Assembly: GCA_025451425.1 (NCBI GenBank)
Contig: JANWKK010000039.1
Coordinates: 1 to 8,160, forward strand
Source: Gemmatimonadaceae bacterium
Lineage (GTDB): Bacteria > Gemmatimonadota > Gemmatimonadetes > Gemmatimonadales > Gemmatimonadaceae
Direction of reading: 5' to 3'
DNA: 8,160 nt
Part shown: positions 1-5,341 of the stretch, piece after piece
Numbering within the stretch: position 1 is the stretch's first letter
Layout: each line of letters begins with the position of its first letter
Program-made: the position numbers and the translations under genes
Notes under the pieces: model-generated
What the model was told of the DNA's origin: nothing
Database searches by the model: none
What the model saw: the letters and a program-made list of their open reading frames with translations, nothing else

Positions 1-2
1 CG

Positions 3-227
3 CCGATCATTCCACTGAACACGTCGGCGATCCTCGGACTCGGTGCCATCGAGAAGCGGCCGAAGGTGATTGCGGGTCCCGACGGTGAAGACACCATCGC
101 GATTCGCACGTGCGCGTACTTCTCGCTGTCGTTCGACCACCGAATAGTGGATGGCTCCGATGCCGATAAGTTCCTGGCGTTCGTGAAGCAGGGGCTCGAG
201 AGCTTTCCCGAAGCGGGAGTGGTCTGA
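3..227 (+). CDS. 2-oxoacid dehydrogenase E2 component (dihydrolipoamide acyltransferase), C-terminal fragment
   Basis: This is the last 74 residues of a lipoate-dependent acyltransferase. Such E2 proteins form the core of pyruvate, 2-oxoglutarate or branched-chain 2-oxoacid dehydrogenase complexes and move the acyl group from lipoyl-lysine to CoA. The fragment reads in frame from base 3. It shows the family's ILGLGAIEKRP strand and the catalytic signature SFDHRIVDG, with the active-site His at fragment residue 46 and the DG at 50-51. It ends with the usual amphipathic helix (DADKFLAFVKQGLES) and a TGA at 225-227. The lipoyl and E1/E3-binding domains lie upstream of the window, so the substrate class (pdhC, sucB or bkdB type) cannot be decided. 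The next gene starts 6 nt after the stop, so co-transcription is likely. Confidence 0.93.
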   Translation, partial: PIIPLNTSAILGLGAIEKRPKVIAGPDGEDTIAIRTCAYFSLSFDHRIVDGSDADKFLAFVKQGLESFPEAGVV

Positions 228-233
228 GCGACG

Positions 234-494
234 ATGGCGAGAGCGCTCAGTGTCCAACGAACGCTCGTGACGCCCGGAGAGCGGGAGCGATTCTTCGAGC
301 GCATGAAGCGGAAACAGCAGCACTACTCCCGCTCGAAGTGTCACTTCTGGCTCTTCGAAGAGGCGAGTTTGCCGGGTGCGTTCCTGGAATTCGTGGAGGC
401 GCCTGACGAGGACACGCTGGCGCGAGCGCACGCTGCCGCGCCCGATCCGGCGCTCGATCCGGCTCGCATCTACCGCGAAGTGGAGTTGTCCTGA
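234..494 (+). CDS. Small unrecognised protein, 86 aa
   Basis: I do not recognise this gene. The protein is a soluble-looking 86 residues with no signal peptide or membrane segment. The first half is very basic and helical (ERERFFERMKRKQQHYSRSK), followed by an aromatic, strand-like stretch (CHFWLFEEASLPGAFLEFVE) and an acidic, alanine-rich C-terminus. The strand-helix-strand alternation resembles small ferredoxin-like or ABM-type folds, but that is only an impression. The ATG lies 6 nt after the E2 stop. The ribosome site is weak (GGAG at about 215-218). The stop at 492-494 is one base before the next ATG, so the two small genes are probably translated together. Reading-frame quality and tight packing support a real gene. 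Confidence 0.7.
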   Translation: MARALSVQRTLVTPGERERFFERMKRKQQHYSRSKCHFWLFEEASLPGAFLEFVEAPDEDTLARAHAAAPDPALDPARIYREVELS

Positions 495-495
495 C

Positions 496-762
496 ATGCC
501 GACACGAACGATTTCCGCCGGCGGGCGGACGTGGCGCGTGATTCCATCCGGTCGCGTCACGCAATACGATCGCGACGAGTTCGCGCTAGTCTTTATCTCT
601 GGTGACGGTACGAACCGCGTCGTGAGGGTGACGCGATACTCGCCGCAAGGCTCGCGGTCGCGTGAGCAGTCCCTGGCGGAGTTGACGGACGCCGATTTGC
701 AACGCCTGCTGTCGCAGTCGCAGCCGAGCGAGACATCGCCGGAGGCTGATTACGCGCGCTGA
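496..762 (+). CDS. Small unrecognised protein, 88 aa
   Basis: This is an unrecognised 88-residue protein. The frame stays open upstream to an ATG at 376, but that stretch overlaps the previous gene and is arginine-rich shadow sequence. The ATG at 496, one base after the previous stop, is therefore the sensible start. The first 50 residues look like a small beta-sheet domain: ISAGGRTWRVIPSGRVTQYD, then DEFALVFISG and NRVVRVTRYSP. A charged helix follows (SLAELTDADLQRLLSQSQ), then a disordered tail. There is no membrane segment and there are no cysteines. It stops 4 nt before the PHP gene, so it is probably part of the same transcript. No function is proposed. Confidence 0.68.
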   Translation: MPTRTISAGGRTWRVIPSGRVTQYDRDEFALVFISGDGTNRVVRVTRYSPQGSRSREQSLAELTDADLQRLLSQSQPSETSPEADYAR

Positions 763-766
763 TTCG

Positions 767-1639
767 ATGACAGGCGTGGATTCGCAGTGTGTCGACCTCC
801 ACACGCACTCCACGGCGTCGGATGGCGCGCGGCCGCCGCGCGAGGTGGTGCGTGCCGCGCGCGAGGTGAGTCTCGCTGCGATCGCGCTGACCGACCACGA
901 TACGGTGGATGGCCTCGCGGAGGCGACCGACGAAGGGAGGATGCAGGGTGTGCGCATCGTTCCTGGGATCGAGCTGAGCGCCGTCGAGGGCGATAGTGAG
1001 ACGCACGTGCTCGGGCTGCACTTGCAGCAGGTGGGACGTCTCGAGGCGCAGCTGCGAGACCTGCGGGCAATGCGCCTAACGAGAGCGGAGCGAATCGTCA
1101 TCCGTTTGAACGAGTTGGGCGTGCGCGTCACGCTCGAGGACGTGTTGGTCCAAGCGGGCGGTGGCGCCGTCGGCCGGCCGCACATCGCGCGGGCGCTCGT
1201 GAACGAGGGCTGGGCCACCGACTTGCGCGATGCATTCGACCGTTACCTGGGCAATGGCCGCGCCGCGTTCGTGCCGAAGGATCGGCTCTCGATCGACGAC
1301 GCGATCGCGATGATTCACGACGCTGGTGGGCTGGCGGTCCTGGCGCATCCGGGTCAGTCTGGCACCCGCAAGCGCATCGAGGCGCTCGTCGGTAATGGAC
1401 TGGACGGCGTGGAGGTGCGTCATCCGAGTCACAGTGCCGAGGACATCGCTCGGCTGTCCGCACTCGTGGAGCATTTTGGTCTCATCCCAAGTGGTGGATC
1501 CGACTGGCACGGATCGGCCGAAGGCGGGCGGACGTTGGGTATGATGCGCGTTCCGCTAGCCTGGCTCGAGCGGCAGGATCAGGCGATCGCCGTCCGTGGC
1601 GCAGGCGGCGGCGGGGATCACGAGGCCTACGTCGCCTAA
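767..1639 (+). CDS. PHP-domain phosphoesterase, YciV / RNase AM (3',5'-nucleoside bisphosphate phosphatase) type
   Basis: This is a 290-aa cytoplasmic metal-dependent phosphoesterase. Its length and motif order match E. coli YciV (RNase AM, rnm, about 293 aa), which removes the 5' phosphate from 3',5'-bisphosphates such as pAp and trims RNA 5' ends. The PHP metal ligands are visible in order: DLHTHSTASDG (D10, H12, H14, D19), LTDHD (D43, H44), PGIELSA (E69), H80, GGAVGRPHIAR (H139), LAHPG (H194) and GGSDWH (D246, H248). The inserted middle domain (about 85-175), ending in a YLGNGRAAFVP-like segment, also matches YciV. The start at 767 lies 4 nt after the previous stop, and DLHTH begins at residue 10, as expected. 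A substrate other than pAp or RNA is possible, but the subfamily call is fairly firm. The stop codon sits in the loop of an imperfect hairpin. Confidence 0.9.
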   Translation: MTGVDSQCVDLHTHSTASDGARPPREVVRAAREVSLAAIALTDHDTVDGLAEATDEGRMQGVRIVPGIELSAVEGDSETHVLGLHLQQVGRLEAQLRDLRAMRLTRAERIVIRLNELGVRVTLEDVLVQAGGGAVGRPHIARALVNEGWATDLRDAFDRYLGNGRAAFVPKDRLSIDDAIAMIHDAGGLAVLAHPGQSGTRKRIEALVGNGLDGVEVRHPSHSAEDIARLSALVEHFGLIPSGGSDWHGSAEGGRTLGMMRVPLAWLERQDQAIAVRGAGGGGDHEAYVA

Positions 1640-1650
1640 CGACATAGGCT
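1624..1650 (+). terminator. Imperfect hairpin enclosing the PHP gene stop codon; weak terminator or mRNA 3' structure
   Basis: Arms 1624-1634 (GGCCTACGTCG) and 1640-1650 (CGACATAGGCT) pair over 11 positions with one C-A mismatch and one G-U wobble. The loop CCTAA contains the TAA stop. No T-run follows, so this is not a textbook intrinsic terminator. It could attenuate, protect the 3' end, or be chance. It sits between two gene blocks and 20 nt before a strong ribosome site. Confidence 0.35.
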
Positions 1651-1669
1651 CACGTTGCCTTCGTCTCAC

Positions 1670-1675
1670 AGGAGG
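1670..1675 (+). promoter_or_regulatory. Shine-Dalgarno sequence AGGAGG for the SDR gene
   Basis: A perfect AGGAGG lies 7 nt before the GTG at 1683. It is the strongest ribosome site in the window and fixes that GTG as the start. It suggests fresh, efficient initiation at the head of the six-gene block, unlike the coupled downstream genes. No convincing promoter was seen in the 43-nt gap before the gene. Confidence 0.8.
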
Positions 1676-1682
1676 GTGAAGG

Positions 1683-2414
1683 GTGCAACTCCGCGGTCGA
1701 GTCGCTCTGGTGACTGGCGCCGGCCGGCGTGTCGGCCGGGCGCTCGCGGTTGGGCTCGGCGGCCAGGGCATGAAGGTAGCCGTACACTATCACGCGAGTG
1801 ACACCGGCGCGCGAGAGACGGCGCGGCTCATTCGGGAGGCGGGAGGCACACCGTGGCTGGTGTCGGCTGACCTAACGAGTGGCGATGCCCCCGCGGAGCT
1901 AATCGGGCGCATCACGCAGGAGATGGGTGCACTGGATGTGCTCATCAACTCGTCGGCCGTTATGGAGCGAACGCCGCTGGGTGAAGTGACTGCCTCACAG
2001 TGGGATGCGATGATGGCGTTGAACCTGCGCGCGCCGTTTCTTCTCGCGCAGTCAGCGGCGCCGCACCTCGCGAAAGCGCACGGCGCGATCGTGAACATTG
2101 CCGACCTCGCCGCGTTCGAGACCTGGCCTGCGTACATCCCGCACGGGATCTCGAAATCTGGAATCGTGTACATGACGCGTGCATTGGCACGCACGCTGGC
2201 GCCTAACGTTCGCGTCAACGGGGTTGCGCCGGGCGCGGTCATGCTTCCGGAAGGATGGGCCGAGGAAGACGCGGCAAAGCTGCGCAACTCGACGCCGCTG
2301 GCGCGCCTCGGCTCACCCGAGGACGTCGTCGCTGCAATGCTGTATTTGCTCTCGGCTGATTATGTCACTGGAGAGACGCTGATCGTCGACGGCGGACGCC
2401 ATGTCCGGACGTGA
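1683..2414 (+). CDS. SDR-family oxidoreductase, pteridine-reductase-like (PTR1/FolM branch), Tyr-to-His at the active site
   Basis: This is a 243-aa classical-length short-chain dehydrogenase with a Rossmann fold. The start is a GTG fixed by AGGAGG at 1670-1675. Several features place it near pteridine reductases: the TGxxxRxG cofactor loop (TGAGRRVG, 11-18), the HYH segment after strand 2 (35-37) that resembles the PTR1 NADPH site, SADLTS (61-66), LINSSA (88-92), N114, and the C-terminal GGRHVR. Counting back from K158, the usual catalytic Ser is Asp141. That matches PTR1, where the triad is Asp-Tyr-Lys. The usual Tyr is His154 (IPHGISKSG). If it is catalytic, the proton donor must be unusual; otherwise the protein may have another role. 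NADPH use is inferred. The end overlaps the next gene by 14 nt, which suggests a functional pair. Confidence 0.85.
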   Translation: MQLRGRVALVTGAGRRVGRALAVGLGGQGMKVAVHYHASDTGARETARLIREAGGTPWLVSADLTSGDAPAELIGRITQEMGALDVLINSSAVMERTPLGEVTASQWDAMMALNLRAPFLLAQSAAPHLAKAHGAIVNIADLAAFETWPAYIPHGISKSGIVYMTRALARTLAPNVRVNGVAPGAVMLPEGWAEEDAAKLRNSTPLARLGSPEDVVAAMLYLLSADYVTGETLIVDGGRHVRT

Positions 2415-3234
2415 GCCGCTGCGTTTCGGAACGATCGTCGTCGTTGGTGGCGGCTGCTACGGCAGTTATTACGTCCGACAACTGCGCCGCGCATCGATGG
2501 CTGGCGCGGTTGTTTGGTCACGCGTCCTCGTCGTTGATCGAGACGCCGGGTGCGCCCTGGTGACCAGCGGCCGCGCACGTCCCGGCGAGCTTTCGAATGA
2601 TCGTATCATGGTTGTCGTGGAAGATTGGCGTTCGTTCTTCAAGCGCTACCTCGACGACGCGTCGGATGATCGCGATGCGGTCGGCAATGACGCAATCGTG
2701 CCCTCTCCACTCATGCCGCACCTGATGTTCGAGTGGATACTCGATCGAGCGCGCGAACGGTGGCCTGGACGAGAGGTTGCGACTGCGCCGCTCGAGAGCG
2801 CGCCCGACGTGCCGTGGCAGCGCGCCACGCCGAACGGTCCGCATTACGTGAGCTTCGCGGAGTGGATCTGCCCTATCAATTGCATCGAGCCGGCAAACTG
2901 TCCGCATACCCGGTCAACTCGGACGTGGAGCCTTCCGAATACCTCTCGCAGTTACGTCGCGAGCGCACAAGATCGTGGTCGCCCGCTTGCCGGGCCCGTG
3001 ATATTCCATTGTACACATCGCGCGTATGGCGTTGGCATGTTCGACACGCGCGAGGTGCTTGCTGGCGACGACCTCGTTCGGTCGATCGCTGGGGAAGCTG
3101 CCGCGGAGGTTCTCGTCGGCACGATGTCGCATTGCCACGGCGCGTTCGAGCGTCTTGTCATCGGTCCTCCGACCGGTAATCGGTCGGGAACCGAGCCGGG
3201 CGCGGCGTCGCGGTTTCGCGATCACGCTGCCTAA
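2401..3234 (+). CDS. Unrecognised 277-aa Rossmann-like protein with conserved-looking Cys/His clusters
   Basis: I cannot name this family. The N-terminus has a strand-glycine loop-helix pattern, TIVVVGGGCYGSYYVRQL (11-28), with VLVVD at 42-46. This looks like a nucleotide-binding Rossmann start. The middle carries CPINCIEPANCPHT (C157, C161, C167, H169; spacing CxxxCx5C) followed by TRSTRTW. Two further sites come later, FHCTHRAYGVGM (C204, H206) and TMSHCHGAF (H244, C245, H246). Together they could hold a metal ion or Fe-S cluster, which is inference. There is no signal peptide or membrane segment, so it is probably cytoplasmic. The ATG lies inside the SDR gene (14-nt overlap), and TrxB begins within 15 nt of the stop. 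Translational coupling to the SDR suggests a partner subunit or sequential enzyme. The last 25 residues look disordered. The frame is uninterrupted. Confidence 0.8.
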   Translation: MSGREPLRFGTIVVVGGGCYGSYYVRQLRRASMAGAVVWSRVLVVDRDAGCALVTSGRARPGELSNDRIMVVVEDWRSFFKRYLDDASDDRDAVGNDAIVPSPLMPHLMFEWILDRARERWPGREVATAPLESAPDVPWQRATPNGPHYVSFAEWICPINCIEPANCPHTRSTRTWSLPNTSRSYVASAQDRGRPLAGPVIFHCTHRAYGVGMFDTREVLAGDDLVRSIAGEAAAEVLVGTMSHCHGAFERLVIGPPTGNRSGTEPGAASRFRDHAA

Positions 3235-3249
3235 GTGAGATTACGGGCC

Positions 3250-4233
3250 ATGGGAAACACGTCCACATATGATGTCGTGATCATCGGCGCTGGGCCGGCG
3301 GGCATGTGTGCCGCACTCTACGCGGGCCGTTCGATGCTGAACGCCGTCGTGCTGGAGCGAGGATTCCCGGGCGGCGAGCTTTTGAACACGGAGCTCGTCG
3401 AAGACTATCCGGGGTTCGAGCGGATCCTCGGGCACGAGTTGGCGGCCAAATTCCATGAGCACGCTGCGAAGTTCGGCGCTGAGTTCAGGAACGGCATCCA
3501 CGTCACGGCCGTTCGAAAGCGCGAAGACGGCTTGTTCGATTCCGAGACAAGCGAGGGTGATATCTATCGGTCGCCAGCGGTGATCCTAACCGCCGGCGGT
3601 ACACCGGTGAAGCTCGGCATACCCGGAGAGCTCGAGTATGCGGGGAAGGGAGTGTCGTACTGCGCGATCTGCGATGGCGCTTTCTTCAAGAAGCAAACGA
3701 TCGCAGTGATCGGGGGCGGCGATGCTGCGACCGAGGAGGCCGATTTCCTAACGCGCTACGCGGACAAGGTGTATCTCATTCACCGCCGCGAGTCGCTGCG
3801 CGCGTCGAAGATTCTGCAGCAGCGCTTATTCGAGAATCCGAAGATCGAGGTCATCTGGAACACAGTCGTCGATCGGATCGAGGGCGACGAGCAGGGTCTC
3901 GTGGGGACGCTCAGGCTGCGCAACGTGAACACCTGCGAGGAGCGAGATCTCGCGGCAACAGGCGCTTTCATCTTCGTCGGCTTTCGGCCGAACACTGGGA
4001 TCATCGCCGATCACGTGAAGCATGACGCGATGGGATACTTGCTCACTGACGTCAACATGGAGACGTCGATTCCGGGTCTCTTCGCCGCGGGGGATCTGCG
4101 ATCGCAACTCACGCGTCAGGTGACTACCGCCGTTGGCGACGCGACGACCGCGGCAATCGCTGTTGAGAAATATCTCAAGTCACGCGGCGACGCCGGCACC
4201 GAGATCATCGGTACGGGAGGCTACTCGGCGTGA
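3250..4233 (+). CDS. trxB: Thioredoxin reductase (NADPH, FAD)
   Basis: This is a 327-aa low-molecular-weight thioredoxin reductase. It passes electrons from NADPH through FAD and a redox cysteine pair to thioredoxin in the cytoplasm. Visible elements in order are the FAD loop GAGPAG (13-18), the GGELLNTELVEDYPGF segment (41-56), the redox pair SYCAICDG (C138, C141), the NADPH loop GGGDAATEEADF (155-166), the 2'-phosphate-binding HRRESLR (178-184), and the second FAD site FAAGDLRSQLTRQV (278-291). Length is normal. I chose the ATG at 3250 because a GTG at 3235 directly after the previous stop adds only five residues and has no ribosome site. The active site is CAIC where many bacterial enzymes have CATC, a common variation. 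The stop overlaps the next GTG. No thioredoxin gene is in the window. Confidence 0.93.
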   Translation: MGNTSTYDVVIIGAGPAGMCAALYAGRSMLNAVVLERGFPGGELLNTELVEDYPGFERILGHELAAKFHEHAAKFGAEFRNGIHVTAVRKREDGLFDSETSEGDIYRSPAVILTAGGTPVKLGIPGELEYAGKGVSYCAICDGAFFKKQTIAVIGGGDAATEEADFLTRYADKVYLIHRRESLRASKILQQRLFENPKIEVIWNTVVDRIEGDEQGLVGTLRLRNVNTCEERDLAATGAFIFVGFRPNTGIIADHVKHDAMGYLLTDVNMETSIPGLFAAGDLRSQLTRQVTTAVGDATTAAIAVEKYLKSRGDAGTEIIGTGGYSA

Positions 4234-4871
4234 AGATCGATTGGCGCACAGTGGGCGCGTTCCAGGAGAACAGCTACCTCGTCGTCGATACGGCGACGCA
4301 ACGCGCGGTGCTCGTCGATCCCGGCGCGGAGCCGGAGCAGATCGTTCAGATGGTGCGCGCCTCCGGCGCGACCCTCGATGCAATCTGGCTGACGCATGCG
4401 CACATCGATCACATCGGCGCGATCGCGCCCCTGAAGCGCGTGTGGGATGTTCCGATCTACATGCATCCGGCGGACAAGCCGCTGTACGATCGCGGTGCGA
4501 TCCAGGCGGCTGCGTATGGCCTTTCGTTCGAACAGCCGCCCGAGCCAGATCACGATCTCGCCGAGGGAGACGTTCTGCACGTTGGCTCGCTGCCATTCGA
4601 TGTCCTGCACGTCCCCGGTCACGCTCCCGGTCACGTCGCGTTCATAAGCGGCGGGCACATGCTCGGTGGCGATCTGCTTTTTGCCGGATCGATCGGCCGA
4701 ACGGACCTGCCACTCTCCGATCCGGAGCGGATGGTGGAATCGCTCGAGCGCGTCGGTGGGCTGCCTGACGAGACCGTCGTCTATCCGGGACACGGCCCAA
4801 CCACATCGATCGGACACGAGTGCGCCACCAACCCGTTTCTCACCGGGGTTGTGCGAGTCGTTAGGCGATGA
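4230..4871 (+). CDS. MBL-fold metallo-hydrolase (glyoxalase II-like)
   Basis: This is a 213-aa cytoplasmic metallo-beta-lactamase-fold hydrolase. The dinuclear metal-site motifs are complete: THAHIDHIG (H56, H58, D60, H61), PGHAPGHV (H131), GGDLLFAGSIGRTDLP (D148) and YPGHGPTT (H188). The GSIGRTDLP element is typical of the short glyoxalase II-like/YcbL group. These act on thioester or related substrates, but the true substrate of this protein is unknown. It lacks the C-terminal helical domain of classical GloB. The GTG start overlaps the trxB stop as GTGA, which points to translational coupling. The tail ends in basic residues and overlaps the next ATG by 4 nt. The tie to trxB may reflect thiol metabolism, which is inference only. 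Confidence 0.9.
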   Translation: MKIDWRTVGAFQENSYLVVDTATQRAVLVDPGAEPEQIVQMVRASGATLDAIWLTHAHIDHIGAIAPLKRVWDVPIYMHPADKPLYDRGAIQAAAYGLSFEQPPEPDHDLAEGDVLHVGSLPFDVLHVPGHAPGHVAFISGGHMLGGDLLFAGSIGRTDLPLSDPERMVESLERVGGLPDETVVYPGHGPTTSIGHECATNPFLTGVVRVVRR

Positions 4872-5341
4872 CTGGGCGCGGCGTACCAGTCACGGAAACG
4901 GTGCTTCTCGCCGTTTGGATCGGGGCCGCATTGCTGTTTGCCCTTGTCGTCGCACCCGCTGCGTTCGCCGTGTTGCCGACGCGTACGCTCGCGGGCGCGC
5001 TCGTGGGACGCGTTCTCCCAGCTATCTTTTATGCCGGCGTTGTGATCGGCTCGTTGATCGTGATTCTCGACCTCATCGGCCGCAGCGGATCGTGGGGGCG
5101 GACCGCCGCTGGCGCAGTGTCCGCGCTCGCTTGTGCGGTTGCCCAACTCGTGGTTGGGACTCGCATCGACCGACTACGCGCGGCGATTGGTGGTCCGCTG
5201 GACGCGCTCGCGCTCGATGATCCGCGGCGAGTCGCCTTTGGTAGGCTGCACGCGATTAGCGTCGGCTGGCTTGGCGTCGCCATGGTCGCGGCCGTCGTCG
5301 CGCTTGCCCTCGCCGTGCGTTCTCTCCCAGCCCGTCAATGA
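4868..5341 (+). CDS. DUF4149 / TMEM205-like four-helix membrane protein
   Basis: This is a 157-aa integral membrane protein of unknown function. Four hydrophobic segments are clear at about residues 10-34, 50-70, 79-98 and 129-150. Between the third and fourth lies a charged loop with RIDRLRAAI and DDPRRVAFGRLHAISV. The FxxLHxxS-type motif just before the last helix, the WIGAALLFALVVAPAAFAVL first helix and the four-helix layout fit the DUF4149 (TMEM205-like) family. The start ATG overlaps the MBL stop (ATGA), and its own stop overlaps the aspA ATG in the same way. It is therefore embedded in the operon although its role there is not obvious. Family placement rests on the motif and topology as read by eye. 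Confidence 0.82.
   Translation: MTGRGVPVTETVLLAVWIGAALLFALVVAPAAFAVLPTRTLAGALVGRVLPAIFYAGVVIGSLIVILDLIGRSGSWGRTAAGAVSALACAVAQLVVGTRIDRLRAAIGGPLDALALDDPRRVAFGRLHAISVGWLGVAMVAAVVALALAVRSLPARQ

Noticed and set aside
586..1218. Long minus-strand open frames opposite the PHP and small genes
   Set aside because: Their translations are rich in Arg, Ser, Pro and Thr without recognisable domains, as expected for the antisense of GC-rich genes. The + strand frames carry clear motifs.
2733..3179. Alternative + strand frame inside the cysteine-rich gene, considered as evidence for a frameshift
   Set aside because: The main frame runs unbroken from ATG to stop and keeps motif-like segments on both sides (CPINC before, GVGMFD and SHCHG after), so no frameshift is needed.
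3235..3249. GTG at 3235 as the trxB start
   Set aside because: It directly follows the previous stop without a ribosome site and adds five residues not needed by the fold. The ATG at 3250 is preferred, though not proven.
4133..4768. A 211-codon + strand frame overlapping trxB and the MBL gene
   Set aside because: The product is arginine/alanine-rich with no motif, and it overlaps two proteins with complete catalytic signatures.
1073..4866. GCCTAAC / GTTAGGC words resembling integron attC core sites
   Set aside because: attC sites need paired cores within a short imperfect palindrome. Here the words are hundreds to thousands of bases apart, mostly inside ordinary housekeeping genes, and there is no integrase.
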